NCBI GenBank assembly: GCA_948566455.1
Contig: CAOYQO010000016.1
Location: forward strand, 1 to 64,000
DNA: 64,000 bases
Direction: 5' to 3'
Source: an uncultured Phocaeicola sp.
GTDB lineage: Bacteria; Bacteroidota; Bacteroidia; Bacteroidales; Bacteroidaceae
This document shows positions 1 through 10,830 of this stretch, in pieces. The translations under genes were made by a program, and so were the position numbers. Below the pieces are notes generated by a model. The model saw nothing but the letters and a program-made list of their open reading frames with translations. It made no database searches and had not been told where the DNA came from. Every line of letters starts with the position of its first letter. The stretch's first letter is position 1.

Positions 1-14
1 TCTAACTTTTTCAT
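1..14 (-). CDS. rnfG: RnfG, first codons only (runs off the window)
   Basis: An ATG on the minus strand at 14-12 opens a frame reading Met-Lys-Lys-Leu before the window ends. The ATG overlaps the rnfD stop codon as ATGA, the usual arrangement for translational coupling. In Rnf operons the gene after rnfD is rnfG, the periplasm-facing subunit with covalently bound FMN, and a start of this kind fits it. Only four codons are visible, so the name rests on gene order. Confidence 0.6.
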
Positions 15-1003
15 TTCTTCTTCGCTACCTCCCCAAAGCGTTTAGGTTTACAATATGTATTTATCAACGGAGTAAAGGCATTCATAATCAGGATGGCGAA
101 TGACATACCCTCAGGATAAGCACCGAACAAACGGATAATCACTGTCAGCAGACCGATACACACACCATAGATCAACATCCCTTTCTTGCTCATCGGAGAA
201 GTGACATAATCCGTAGCCATAAAGATAGCACCCAACATCAAACCACCTGTAAGCAGTTGAAGCACCGGAGATACATATACTTCCGGATCTACCAGATGCA
301 TGATACCTGAGAATACAAATACTGTTGCCAATATAGAAATAGGAATATGCCAGGTTATAATTTTCTTCCAAAGCATATAAGCCAATCCCAACAGCAATGC
401 CAAGGCACTTACTTCACCCAAGCAACCTCCATTATTACCAATCAATAAGTCAAAAGAAGAAGGCAAATCTTTTAAAGCTTCTATATTTCCACCGGCAATC
501 TGCTTCATCAGGTTAAGAGGTGTAGCCGCCGTCGTTGCATCTGTATAAGAAGTCAACTGTCCGACAACCGGCCAGCTCGTCATCTGCACAGGGAAAGAGA
601 GCAACAGGAATACACGGCCTGCCAATGCGGGGTTGAACGGATTACAACCCAGTCCGCCAAAAGACATTTTACCGACACCTATTGCAAACAATGCACCCAG
701 AATAATAATCCAGATAGGCAGATTGGAAGGTAAGTTGAATGCCAGCAACACACCTGTGATTACGGCAGAACCGTCACAAATAGTCGTGGTTTCTTTCTTT
801 AAAAGGAATTTGCCGATAGCCCATTCAAAGAACAAACAGGCAGCTACCGAAGTAGCCGTAACAATCAGCGCACCCAGTCCGAAGAAATAGAGTGATACGA
901 GAAATGCAGGAATCAATGCAATGAGCACGCCATACATATTCTTTTTCACGCTGTCACCACCATGGACGTGGGGCGAAAGTGATACTATTAATTTATTTTC
1001 CAT
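11..1003 (-). CDS. rnfD: Rnf electron transport complex subunit D
   Basis: This is an integral membrane subunit of the Rnf complex, which couples ferredoxin:NAD+ electron transfer to Na+ or H+ movement. The 330-residue protein is highly hydrophobic with about nine or ten membrane segments. It carries the flavinylation motif of RnfD/NqrB proteins near residues 155-162 (Asp-Ala-Thr-Thr-Ala-Ala-Thr-Pro), in which the last Thr is the expected FMN attachment site. The conserved block around residues 114-130 (SFGGLGCNPFNPALAGR) is also typical. It lies 6 nt downstream of rnfC and overlaps rnfG by 4 nt, within a rseC-rnfBCDG operon. It is related to NqrB, which is also encoded in this window, but its partners make it RnfD. 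Confidence 0.96.
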   Translation of the reverse strand: MENKLIVSLSPHVHGGDSVKKNMYGVLIALIPAFLVSLYFFGLGALIVTATSVAACLFFEWAIGKFLLKKETTTICDGSAVITGVLLAFNLPSNLPIWIIILGALFAIGVGKMSFGGLGCNPFNPALAGRVFLLLSFPVQMTSWPVVGQLTSYTDATTAATPLNLMKQIAGGNIEALKDLPSSFDLLIGNNGGCLGEVSALALLLGLAYMLWKKIITWHIPISILATVFVFSGIMHLVDPEVYVSPVLQLLTGGLMLGAIFMATDYVTSPMSKKGMLIYGVCIGLLTVIIRLFGAYPEGMSFAILIMNAFTPLINTYCKPKRFGEVAKKK

Positions 1004-1009
1004 ACTTCG

Positions 1010-2347
1010 TTATTTTTTAGCTTGACGTGCACGGATGATCGCTCCTACTTTACCTTTACCCAAACGGCAATAGTCCAGCAACGGACGGTTCGCAGGACAG
1101 GTGAACTGGCAAGAACCGCACTCGATACAATCCATTATTCTTTCTTTCTCCATTCTCTCGAATTCGGTATGTTCAGCAAGCGCCGACAACAAATAAGGCT
1201 CCAATCCCATCGGACAAGCACCCACGCACTTTGCGCAACGGATGCAAGGTTGAATTTCACCGCGCTTGGCTTCCTTATTGTTCATTATCAGAATACCAGA
1301 ACTACCTTTAGCAGTTGGTACATCTGTATTTATCAACGCCTTTCCCATCATCGGGCCACCACCGATAATCTTACCTGTATCTTCGGGCAAACCACCGCAA
1401 GCATCAATCAACTGCTTCATCGGTGTACCGATACGTGCCAGGAAGTTGGAGGGTTTTGCCACCGATTTTCCTGTTACGGTAATCACACGTTCAAACAATG
1501 GCTTATTCTTCTGTACAGCTTGATATACGGCAAATGCAGTACCCACATTCTGTACCACAGCACCTGTAGAGATAGGCAATGCGCCACTTGCTACCTGACG
1601 GCTGGTGATGGCATCAATCAACTGCTTTTCACCTCCTTGCGGATATTGCACTTTCAAAGCAACCACCTCAATACCTGCATAGCTGGAAGCAACTTTTGTC
1701 ATCAACTGAATAGCATCCGGCTTATTATTTTCAATACCGATAAATGCCTTATTAACCTTTACGGCCTTCATCAGGATAGATACACCTACCATAATTTCTT
1801 CTGCATGTTCCAGCATTAACTGGTGATCAGCTGTCAGGTAGGGTTCACATTCTACGGCATTAATGATCACACATTCTGCCTTGAATGCAGGCGGCGGACA
1901 AAGTTTCACTTGAGTAGGGAAACAAGCACCACCCAAACCTACAATACCGGCATCGGCAATCTTTTTCACAATTTCTTCAGAGGTAAGATTACATTCCTTC
2001 ACCAAAGTTTCTGTGCGGTCAATGCTTTCTTCCCATTCGTCACCTTCTACGTCGATAAAAATAGCTGGCTTCGGATAACCGCTGGCATCGATAATCGAAT
2101 CGATCTTAGCAACCTTGCCGCTGACAGACGAGTGGATGGCTGCAGATACAAAACCACCGGGTTCAGCAATCTTTGTGCCGACTTTCACCACATCTCCTTT
2201 AGCCACAAGCGGTTTTGCAGGTGCACCGATGTGCTGTCCCAGCAGAATCACAGCTTTGGCAGGAACTTCCGCCTTGATGATGGGCTGATGTGCTGAAAGT
2301 TTATTTTCGTGTGGATGAACACCACCGATTGAAAATGTCTTCAACAT
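1010..2347 (-). CDS. rnfC: Rnf electron transport complex subunit C
   Basis: This is the peripheral NADH- and FMN-binding iron-sulfur subunit of the Rnf complex on the cytoplasmic face. The 445-residue length is normal for RnfC. The N-terminus has the family start GGVHPHENK, followed by a barrel-sandwich region. The middle has the Gly-rich Rossmann-like stretch (VGLGGACFP). Two [4Fe-4S] motifs near the C-terminus (Cys cluster at about 368-379 and a second at about 407-417) each have the CxxCxxCxxxCP pattern. It follows rnfB by 38 nt and precedes rnfD by 6 nt, so these genes should share one transcript. Confidence 0.96.
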   Translation of the reverse strand: MLKTFSIGGVHPHENKLSAHQPIIKAEVPAKAVILLGQHIGAPAKPLVAKGDVVKVGTKIAEPGGFVSAAIHSSVSGKVAKIDSIIDASGYPKPAIFIDVEGDEWEESIDRTETLVKECNLTSEEIVKKIADAGIVGLGGACFPTQVKLCPPPAFKAECVIINAVECEPYLTADHQLMLEHAEEIMVGVSILMKAVKVNKAFIGIENNKPDAIQLMTKVASSYAGIEVVALKVQYPQGGEKQLIDAITSRQVASGALPISTGAVVQNVGTAFAVYQAVQKNKPLFERVITVTGKSVAKPSNFLARIGTPMKQLIDACGGLPEDTGKIIGGGPMMGKALINTDVPTAKGSSGILIMNNKEAKRGEIQPCIRCAKCVGACPMGLEPYLLSALAEHTEFERMEKERIMDCIECGSCQFTCPANRPLLDYCRLGKGKVGAIIRARQAKK

Positions 2348-2385
2348 ACAATTCTGTATTTTAGTCGTTTATTACTTCTTGATTA

Positions 2386-3360
2386 TTAAGCTTCCGCCTT
2401 CGGAGTTTCCACTTGAGGGGTTTCAACTACTTTCGGGGTTTCTACAGCCTTAGGAGCCTCTGCTGCTTTAGGAGTTTCTGTAGCTTTTGGCGCAGCAGCT
2501 ACTTTAGCAGCAGCCGGAGCAGCACCTTCCGCCTTCGGCTTGCGCGGCGGGAAATTGAGTGCGACAATCGTGTTCTGCGGACAAACTTCCTCGCACTTAC
2601 GACATGATTTACATTTGTTCGGGTCAATGTAAGCCAGATTATTCTCCAGCGTAATGGCCTCGAACGGACAAACTTTCACGCACTTGCCACAACCGATACA
2701 AGCAACCGTACAAGCCTTACGCGCTACGGCACCCTTGTCTTTGTTCACGCATTGCACATAGACACGGCGTGACTTCTTACCCTGCGGGCGGATTTCAATA
2801 ATATTCTTCGGGCAAGCCTTTGCACAAGCACCACAAGCCGTACATTTGGCTTCATCCACTTCCGGAAGTCCTGTTTCGGGATTCATGTGGATAGCATCAA
2901 ACTGACAGGCTTCCACACAGTCGCCACAGCCCAGACATCCAAAACTACAACCTGTTTCACCACCATAAAGAGAAGCTGCAATAGCACAACTCTTCGCGCC
3001 ATCGTACATATTTACACGCGGGCGATTGGCACAGGTTCCATTACATCTCACAACCGCAACCATCGGTTCGGCCGCAGTAGCATCCAAACCAAGGATTTCG
3101 GCAATTTGCGTCATAACAGGTTGTCCGCCTACCGGACAAAATTTTCCGTCCAACGAACCTGCTTTTACACAAGCATCGGCAAAACCACTACAACCCGGGT
3201 AACCACATCCACCGCAATTTGCTTGAGGCAGCACCTCTCCTACCTGTGCAATTCGCGGGTCTTCGTACACGGCGAATTTCTTGGAAGCGATATACAGAAT
3301 AGCAGCCGAAACCAGCGCTATAGCCCCCAATGAAATCACTGCAATCAGAATTACATTCAT
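2386..3360 (-). CDS. rnfB: Rnf electron transport complex subunit B (ferredoxin-type)
   Basis: RnfB is the multi-cluster iron-sulfur subunit that takes electrons from reduced ferredoxin. The 324-residue protein starts with one membrane anchor (residues 1-26), then the Fe-S domain with Cys at about 49, 52 and 57 (NCGGCGYPGC). Several ferredoxin-like CxxCxxCxxxCP motifs follow up to about residue 270. The last 50 residues form a low-complexity tail of Ala, Pro, Lys, Glu, Thr and Val with repeated ETPK/EAPK units, which the core family does not need. The gene sits between the rseC-like gene and rnfC. The start is the ATG directly before the hydrophobic anchor. Confidence 0.95.
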   Translation of the reverse strand: MNVILIAVISLGAIALVSAAILYIASKKFAVYEDPRIAQVGEVLPQANCGGCGYPGCSGFADACVKAGSLDGKFCPVGGQPVMTQIAEILGLDATAAEPMVAVVRCNGTCANRPRVNMYDGAKSCAIAASLYGGETGCSFGCLGCGDCVEACQFDAIHMNPETGLPEVDEAKCTACGACAKACPKNIIEIRPQGKKSRRVYVQCVNKDKGAVARKACTVACIGCGKCVKVCPFEAITLENNLAYIDPNKCKSCRKCEEVCPQNTIVALNFPPRKPKAEGAAPAAAKVAAAPKATETPKAAEAPKAVETPKVVETPQVETPKAEA

Positions 3361-3404
3361 AAATTAGTTATTTATTTAATTATTTGTTTTTAATGTTCTA
3401 ATAG

Positions 3405-3824
3405 TTAGTCTATCGGCTTTATGGAAAAAGAGAACTTTTTCCCCATACGTGTTTTATTCAGCCATAATATATAATAGTAAGGTATAAGGAGAGCTAACGA
3501 ACAAATCGCAGAGAAAAGTTCGTCGTTCCAGATAGCCATAAATGTAAAGAGAGAAATAATCAGAACACAAAAAGGTATTATAAAAGCCAGTAACACCGCC
3601 ATCATCCCCATGGATAGTTCTCCGAAGACAATTACCCGGTCACCGGGTTGATAAGATGATGCATCATTACTGATTACATCGATCATTTTTTCTTTGGTAT
3701 CAGCTGAAGCACAATGTCCCTTAGCGCTACACACTGCACAAGCTGACGTTTGGACAATTCTCACCATAACATGAGAACCGTTTATGTTTTCCACAATACC
3801 TTGATGTTTTATAATATCTGCCAT
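3405..3824 (-). CDS. RseC/MucC-family (SoxR-reducing system) membrane protein
   Basis: This 139-residue protein resembles the RseC/MucC family. An N-terminal cytoplasmic part has a Cys-rich block at about residues 29-42 (SACAVCSAKGHC), and two adjacent membrane segments lie at about residues 73-95 and 100-119. In proteobacteria RseC joins Rnf proteins in keeping SoxR reduced. In Bacteroidales it is commonly the first gene of the rnf operon, as here, 44 nt before rnfB. SoxR itself is not in the window, so a role as an Rnf accessory or electron-transfer protein is inferred from position. Confidence 0.85.
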   Translation of the reverse strand: MADIIKHQGIVENINGSHVMVRIVQTSACAVCSAKGHCASADTKEKMIDVISNDASSYQPGDRVIVFGELSMGMMAVLLAFIIPFCVLIISLFTFMAIWNDELFSAICSLALLIPYYYILWLNKTRMGKKFSFSIKPID

Positions 3825-3852
3825 TTTGCAAACTGTGCATTACAAATTGCGG

Positions 3853-3882
3853 CAAATTTACGCATTATTTGTGAACTGCAAG
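3853..3882 (-). promoter_or_regulatory. Probable promoter of the rseC-rnf operon
   Basis: On the minus strand CTTG (3882-3879) is followed after 18 nt by TAAATTTG (3860-3853). This matches the Bacteroides consensus TTTG-N19-TAnnTTTG with one -33 mismatch. The predicted transcript would start about 20-25 nt before the ATG at 3824. Confidence 0.55.
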
Positions 3883-4099
3883 GCTTTCACCTACTTTTTT
3901 ATGTGTACGCTAACGCACTTTTTCCCGTTTTAACTGTTTTTCTTTGCATTTTTCACAGGAAAAGTCAAAAAAGCTGTTTTAAAACACGGATTGATATATC
4001 ACTTTGCACCCTCATTTAAAGCAAAGCAGAGAATCTATCTGTTAATATAAATAAGGAGTAGAGCCTTTGGTAAGTACAAAATGACAAAATGATATTTAT

Positions 4100-4137
4100 A
4101 AATAAGGCTGCCTCCATTAAAGGAAGCAGCCTTATTT
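4100..4137 (-). terminator. Terminator of the DUF3078 gene
   Basis: Perfect 12-bp arms (4100-4111 and 4126-4137, core AAGGCTGC/GCAGCCTT) enclose a 14-nt loop. The hairpin starts 28 nt after the stop codon and AT-rich sequence follows it on the minus strand, as expected of an intrinsic terminator. Confidence 0.8.
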
Positions 4138-4164
4138 ACTACATCATATATCAAGTATCTATAA

Positions 4165-5607
4165 TTACCACTTATAATTGATACCAAAACTCAGAATCTC
4201 ATTCACCTGGAAGTGACTGTCTCCTGTAGTCGGCTTGCTACTGTCATCATAACGTGCATGTACATACAGTTTTGTAGAAAGATAACGGTTCAATATGAAA
4301 TTGATCGTATTTTCCCACTCAACACGAGTCCACTCGTAGCTGGTCAGATAATTCAGACGGGAATTCAGTACGATGGAAGGAATAATAGTCCAATTCAATG
4401 TCGGTTGTATTTGCGAACCCCAGTTATGACGCACGCTCTTGCCTTCCTCCAGACCAAAATCCACCTCATTTACATCTTTATTACCTATATACCGCATCGT
4501 CCAAGTCAACGGAGCTATAAAGACAGACAGATTAAACTTTTTCTTATTCAGTTTGTAGTCCATACCGACACTGGTGGATAAATCCGCCGGAGCAAAGAAA
4601 GCTGAGACTAACTTTTCACTGTTCGCTTTATAACCATGACAGAACTGGGTTTTAAATTCTGTTGAAATGGTATAGTACCAATTAGAAGCTGCCTGAATAC
4701 CCATTTTACTATACAAGCGTAGCAGGTCAGTGTTTACCAGATAATCGTGATACTTGTCCGAAGGAGTGGAACCAAAACCTAACTTGGCCTCCAACATATT
4801 TTCCCATTGCACTTTCTCGCGATCATTATAATTAGCAAACAGCTGCAGATTCGCCAGGAAAGAATTTGTACTTTCACCACCTTTATACCAATTGTCAGAA
4901 ATATAGTTCTGAGTAATCTGCAAAGAACCACTTCCACCCGTCACCCACCAATTGGGCTTATGGATCACAACCTCCGCATCCTCTTTTACATTGACCATAT
5001 CTTCCTGGACAAATAATTTTATAACAGAAGGTTTAGATGAAACTTCTTTTTCAATATTATCTCTGAAGCTTTTCACCTGCATTAATTCATCTTCCCATGC
5101 CACAATCTTACGCGGGTTCTCATTAGCATAAAGATATAACAGCGCACGGTCCACCACTTCATTGGCACGTTTCTTCGAAGTAAAAGGAGCTTCATCAAAC
5201 ATCAATGGTTCCTTTACAGAAGTTTTTGCTGTATCAAAAGGCTGGAATTTCCATTTCAATGTTGAAATGCTCTCCATGGGAGAATTATAATAAGTCAACG
5301 GGATAAACAAGCGGTAATAATTAGGATTGTCCGCAATGTAACGCTCCGGAGTAGAAGGATCATTCAGGTAATTTAATACTCCGAAATATTTTTCATAGGA
5401 TATGGAAACAGTATCCAATTGCCGGGTAATACTTCCCGGTTTCAACTTTAAAACAAAATATTGCTTCATTAAGTCCGATAAAGTATCCGCTTGTACTACA
5501 GCCGTTTTTTCACCGGTTTTTAATACAGGCTTCACCGAATTCTGCGCCATAACCGACGAAGAAAAAAGCACAGCGATTGCCCATAAAGATAAAAATTTAT
5601 TCTTCAT
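4165..5607 (-). CDS. DUF3078 family exported protein, probable outer-membrane barrel
   Basis: The 480-residue protein starts with a signal peptide (residues 1-21, ending VMAQ). Its C-terminal 280 residues look like an outer-membrane beta-barrel, with alternating aromatic strands and a final Phe/Tyr-rich strand ending in YKW. The region after about residue 215 ([24 protein letters not shown]) is the recognisable DUF3078 signature. The function of the family is unknown. The gene is monocistronic, with its own terminator downstream and a TAATTTTG promoter element upstream. Confidence 0.8.
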   Translation of the reverse strand: MKNKFLSLWAIAVLFSSSVMAQNSVKPVLKTGEKTAVVQADTLSDLMKQYFVLKLKPGSITRQLDTVSISYEKYFGVLNYLNDPSTPERYIADNPNYYRLFIPLTYYNSPMESISTLKWKFQPFDTAKTSVKEPLMFDEAPFTSKKRANEVVDRALLYLYANENPRKIVAWEDELMQVKSFRDNIEKEVSSKPSVIKLFVQEDMVNVKEDAEVVIHKPNWWVTGGSGSLQITQNYISDNWYKGGESTNSFLANLQLFANYNDREKVQWENMLEAKLGFGSTPSDKYHDYLVNTDLLRLYSKMGIQAASNWYYTISTEFKTQFCHGYKANSEKLVSAFFAPADLSTSVGMDYKLNKKKFNLSVFIAPLTWTMRYIGNKDVNEVDFGLEEGKSVRHNWGSQIQPTLNWTIIPSIVLNSRLNYLTSYEWTRVEWENTINFILNRYLSTKLYVHARYDDSSKPTTGDSHFQVNEILSFGINYKW

Positions 5608-5634
5608 AACGCCCTAAAATCTATGTTTTGAGCG

Positions 5635-5642
5635 CAAAATTA
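5635..5642 (-). promoter_or_regulatory. Probable -7 element of the DUF3078 gene
   Basis: The minus strand carries TAATTTTG, a match to TAnnTTTG, 27 nt before the ATG at 5607. No good TTTG is seen 19 nt upstream, so only the -7 element is supported. Confidence 0.4.
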
Positions 5643-5743
5643 AATTAAAATGTTTAGAAAACATAGAAATAGAGAAAGAAAAAGAAAACATGCTTTTTTT
5701 ATAATTGTTTCGCCGAAACTTTATGTACTTCCTCTTTTTTTTG

Positions 5744-5751
5744 TAATTTTG
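5744..5751 (+). promoter_or_regulatory. Probable -7 element of pyrG
   Basis: TAATTTTG matches the Bacteroides -7 consensus. A weak TTTA lies 20 nt upstream (5720-5723). The predicted leader to the GTG start at 5840 is about 85 nt. It contains a short palindrome, ACACAAATGTGT, for which no function can be assigned. Confidence 0.45.
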
Positions 5752-5782
5752 CGCTTTTTAAGTCTCACGTGTAGACAGATAG

Positions 5783-7471
<1,689 letters not shown>

Positions 7472-7513
7472 GATTATTTCAATAATTATAAAATTGTAAA
7501 CTAGAAATTATTC

Positions 7514-9364
7514 ATGGATAAAAACACCATTACAGGTCTTGTTTTAATAGCAATTTTGTTAGTCGGCTTCAGTTTTCTGAGTCGCCCCAGCAAAGAGCAA
7601 TTGGAAGCACAGCAGCGTTATTATGATTCCATTGCGCTGGTACAGCAACGTGAAGAAGCACTGAAAGCCAAAGCGGATGCAGCATTGGCAAATGAAAAAG
7701 ATGTGGAAACAGTGGATTCTACTTCACTCTTCTTCAATGCTCTCCAAGGAACAGATTCGCTGATTACTATTCAGAACGACGTGGCTGAGTTGACCCTCAG
7801 CACCAAAGGCGGTTCCATATTCTCCGCTGTATTGAAAGAGTATATGGAGCAGGACAAGAAGACTCCTGTAACCTTATTCACCGGAAACGATGTTTCCATG
7901 AATTTCCTTTTCTATAATAAAAAGGAAACAATACAGACTAAGGATTATTACTTCACCACTGTGAACCGTACGGACAGCACCGTAACAATGCGTTTGTCAG
8001 CTGACAGTGCAAGTTATATAGACTTCAAGTATGCATTGCATCCCAACACTTACCTGGTGGACTTCAGCATCGAAGCTAAAGGTATGACAGACAAGTTGGC
8101 AGCAAGTAATAACTATGTAGACATCGAATGGGCACAACGCGCCCGTCAGATTGAAAAGGGTTATGTATACGAGAACCGTCTGTCTGAACTGACTTACAAG
8201 TTCATGGGTGATGGCACAGATTATTTATCAGCCAATAAAGATGATGAAAAAGAAGTGCCGGAACGTCTGGACTGGATTGCTTTCAAGAATCAGTTCTTCT
8301 CTTCAGTATTTATTGCAGACACTGACTTTGAAAAAACGAAGTTAGTATCTAAAATGGAGAGAGAAGGCAGCGGATACATCAAGGACTACTCTGCTGAAAT
8401 GAGTACGAGCTTTGACCCGACAGGCAAACAGCCTACACAGATGTTCTTTTATTTCGGTCCGAACCATTACAAGACACTGACCGCACTGGATAAGGGACGC
8501 TCGGAAAAGTGGGAACTGAACCGTCTGGTTTATTTAGGTTGGCCGTTGATCCGCTGGATTAACAAATGGTTTACCATTAATATCTTTGACTGGTTGTCCG
8601 GTTGGGGTCTGAGCATGGGTATCGTATTGTTACTGATGACATTAATTGTAAAAGCAGTCGTATTCCCCGCTACCTGGAAAACATATATTTCTTCTGCCAA
8701 GATGCGTGTGTTGAAACCGAAAATAGACGAGATCAACAAGAAGTATCCCAAGCAGGAAGATGCAATGAAGAAACAGCAGGAAATGATGGGAATGTACAGC
8801 CAGTATGGTGTGAGTCCGATGGGTGGTTGTTTACCAATGTTGGTGCAATTCCCCGTTCTGATTGCGCTGTTCATGTTCGTGCCGAGTGCTATCGAATTGC
8901 GTCAGCAGAGCTTCTTATGGGCTGATGACCTTTCAACGTACGATGCTTTCATCAACTTCCCGTTCAATATCCCGTTCCTGGGCAGTCATCTCAGTTTGTT
9001 CTGCTTACTGATGACGGTTGTGAACATACTGAACTCCAAGTTCATGATGCAGCAACAGGATACCGGAGCAAACCCGCAGATGGCAGCGATGAAGTGGATG
9101 ACCTATCTCATGCCGATTATGATGTTGTTTATCTTGAACAGCTATCCTTCAGGTTTGAACTATTACTACTTCATATCGACATTGATTAGTGTAGTGACTA
9201 CTCTCATTCTGCGCAAAACAACGAATGAAGAGAAGCTTCTTGCCCAATTGGAAGCCCGAAAGAAAGATCCGAAGAAAGCTAAGAAAACCGGCTTTGCCGC
9301 CCGCCTGGAGGCAATGCAGAAACAACAGGAACAGTTGTTGAAAGAGAGACAGAATAAAAAGTAA
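7514..9364 (+). CDS. yidC: Membrane protein insertase YidC
   Basis: YidC inserts proteins into the inner membrane, alone or with SecYEG. The 616-residue protein has an N-terminal membrane anchor (residues 5-24), a large periplasmic beta-rich domain to about residue 340, and a C-terminal Oxa1-type core with five membrane segments. The core contains the [18 protein letters not shown] block typical of YidC. A Lys-rich tail ends the protein and may contact ribosomes. The gene follows pyrG closely and ends at a strong hairpin terminator. Confidence 0.97.
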   Translation: MDKNTITGLVLIAILLVGFSFLSRPSKEQLEAQQRYYDSIALVQQREEALKAKADAALANEKDVETVDSTSLFFNALQGTDSLITIQNDVAELTLSTKGGSIFSAVLKEYMEQDKKTPVTLFTGNDVSMNFLFYNKKETIQTKDYYFTTVNRTDSTVTMRLSADSASYIDFKYALHPNTYLVDFSIEAKGMTDKLAASNNYVDIEWAQRARQIEKGYVYENRLSELTYKFMGDGTDYLSANKDDEKEVPERLDWIAFKNQFFSSVFIADTDFEKTKLVSKMEREGSGYIKDYSAEMSTSFDPTGKQPTQMFFYFGPNHYKTLTALDKGRSEKWELNRLVYLGWPLIRWINKWFTINIFDWLSGWGLSMGIVLLLMTLIVKAVVFPATWKTYISSAKMRVLKPKIDEINKKYPKQEDAMKKQQEMMGMYSQYGVSPMGGCLPMLVQFPVLIALFMFVPSAIELRQQSFLWADDLSTYDAFINFPFNIPFLGSHLSLFCLLMTVVNILNSKFMMQQQDTGANPQMAAMKWMTYLMPIMMLFILNSYPSGLNYYYFISTLISVVTTLILRKTTNEEKLLAQLEARKKDPKKAKKTGFAARLEAMQKQQEQLLKERQNKK

Positions 9365-9391
9365 GTCTCCGCTTTTCATCACTTGATAATA

Positions 9392-9424
9392 AAAGCCGGG
9401 CAATTGATGTAATTGTCCGGCTTT
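9392..9424 (+). terminator. Terminator after yidC
   Basis: Arms of 14 bp (9392-9405 and 9411-9424, AAAGCCGG/CCGGCTTT with one G-U pair) enclose a 5-nt loop. TTTCTTTCTC follows, starting 27 nt after the yidC stop. Confidence 0.85.
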
Positions 9425-9457
9425 CTTTCTCTTATAACGACTATAACTATAATTTAA

Positions 9458-10789
9458 ATGAAAACTAAATACACCAACAAACAGATTTGGATGATAGCCT
9501 ATCCGATCCTCATCAGCCTGCTGATGGAGCAAATGATAGGTATGACGGATACAGCTTTCCTGGGACGGGTAGGCGAAGTAGAACTGGGAGCATCAGCCAT
9601 TGCAGGTGTCTTCTATATGGTAATATTCATGGTTGCTTTCGGTTTTAGTATCGGAGCACAGATACTTATCGCACGACGCAATGGAGAACAGCAATACAAG
9701 GAAATCGGAAACCTATTCTATCAGGGCATATACTTCCAGATAGGATTAGCTGCAGTTATGTTCATCCTTTCCTACTGCTTTTCTCCCTTGATTCTGAAAC
9801 GTATCGTAGCATCGGATCATATCTACGAAGCAGCCACCAGTTATTTGAATTGGCGCGTATTCGGAGCTTTTTTCTCATTCAGTGGAGTCATGTTCCGCGC
9901 CTTTTTCCTAGGTACAACGCAGACCAAGACGCTGACGCTGAACTCTGTAGTAATGGTATTGAGCAACGTAGTATTCAACTATATACTAATCTTCGGTAAA
10001 TTCGGTTTTCCGGCCCTCGGTATTGCCGGTGCTGCTATCGGTTCGTCACTTGCCGAACTGGTTTCGCTGGTATTCTTCATCCTCTATACCCGTTCTCGCA
10101 TTGACTGCAAGAAGTATGGACTGGATCGTATTCCAAAGTTCTGCATGGAAGTATTGAAGCGTATGCTGAACGTCTCTTTCTGGACAATGATACAGAACTT
10201 TTTCTCATTATCCACCTGGTTCCTGTTCTTCCTCTACGTGGAGCATCTGGGCGAACGCTCACTGGCTGTTACGAATATCATCCGTAATGTATCCGGCATA
10301 TTGTTCATGGTACTCATGGCATTTGCTTCTACATGCGGTTCACTGGTCAGCAACCTGATTGGTGCGGGTGAGAAAGATTGCGTGGCGGGAACCATCCGAC
10401 AACACATACGCCTCGGCTACATGTTTGTATTGCCGCTGGCACTGTTGTTCTCTCTATTCCCTAAGTTGATACTGGGCATTTACACAGATATGCCGGATTT
10501 GCAGGATGCGGCAGTCCATTCACTCTGGGTGATGTGTTCCACATATCTGTTCCTTGTGCCTGCCAACGTTTATTTCCAGGCAGTATCGGGAACCGGAAAC
10601 ACACGCACGGCACTGGTAATGGAGTTGATAACTCTGGTCATCTACGTAGCCTATATCAGCTACATCATCCTCTATTTGAGATTGGATGTAGCTCTTTGCT
10701 GGACATCTGAAATGGTTTATTCCACATTTATTTTAATACTCTGCTGGAATTACATTAAACGCGGACGATGGCAAGAAAAACGCATATAA
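9458..10789 (+). CDS. MATE family efflux transporter
   Basis: The 443-residue protein has twelve predicted membrane segments in two similar halves, as in MATE (multidrug and toxic compound extrusion) carriers that export cationic drugs or metabolites against Na+ or H+. The start region (IWMIAYPILISLLMEQMIGMTDTAFLGRVG) matches the family. The substrate cannot be told from sequence. It lies 41 nt before the S9 peptidase gene, whose promoter element begins just after the MATE stop. Confidence 0.93.
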   Translation: MKTKYTNKQIWMIAYPILISLLMEQMIGMTDTAFLGRVGEVELGASAIAGVFYMVIFMVAFGFSIGAQILIARRNGEQQYKEIGNLFYQGIYFQIGLAAVMFILSYCFSPLILKRIVASDHIYEAATSYLNWRVFGAFFSFSGVMFRAFFLGTTQTKTLTLNSVVMVLSNVVFNYILIFGKFGFPALGIAGAAIGSSLAELVSLVFFILYTRSRIDCKKYGLDRIPKFCMEVLKRMLNVSFWTMIQNFFSLSTWFLFFLYVEHLGERSLAVTNIIRNVSGILFMVLMAFASTCGSLVSNLIGAGEKDCVAGTIRQHIRLGYMFVLPLALLFSLFPKLILGIYTDMPDLQDAAVHSLWVMCSTYLFLVPANVYFQAVSGTGNTRTALVMELITLVIYVAYISYIILYLRLDVALCWTSEMVYSTFILILCWNYIKRGRWQEKRI

Positions 10790-10793
10790 TTTG

Positions 10794-10801
10794 TATATTT
10801 G
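10794..10801 (+). promoter_or_regulatory. Probable -7 element of the S9 peptidase gene
   Basis: TATATTTG is a full match to TAnnTTTG and lies 29 nt before the ATG at 10831. The TTTG expected 19 nt upstream is absent, so the promoter is only partly supported. Confidence 0.45.
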
Positions 10802-10830
10802 TCGCAAAATAACTGTAACGAACAACCTAT

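Larger units (their letters stand above)
3825..4164. other. Intergenic region between rnf operon and DUF3078 gene
   Basis: This 340-bp stretch holds the rnf promoter at its left end and the DUF3078 terminator at its right end. The AT-rich middle (about 3885-4095) shows no convincing gene on either strand. An 89-codon plus-strand frame crossing 3750-4019 reads antisense into the rseC-like gene and has no family signature. Confidence 0.6.

Noticed and set aside
1022..1819. 265-codon plus-strand frame across rnfC
   Set aside because: It is antisense to rnfC, whose iron-sulfur motifs and family pattern are certain; the plus-strand product has no family pattern.
3405..3824. Treating the first rnf gene as a true SoxR-control gene
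   Set aside because: No soxR or soxRS target is present in the window; only family membership and position in the rnf operon are supported.
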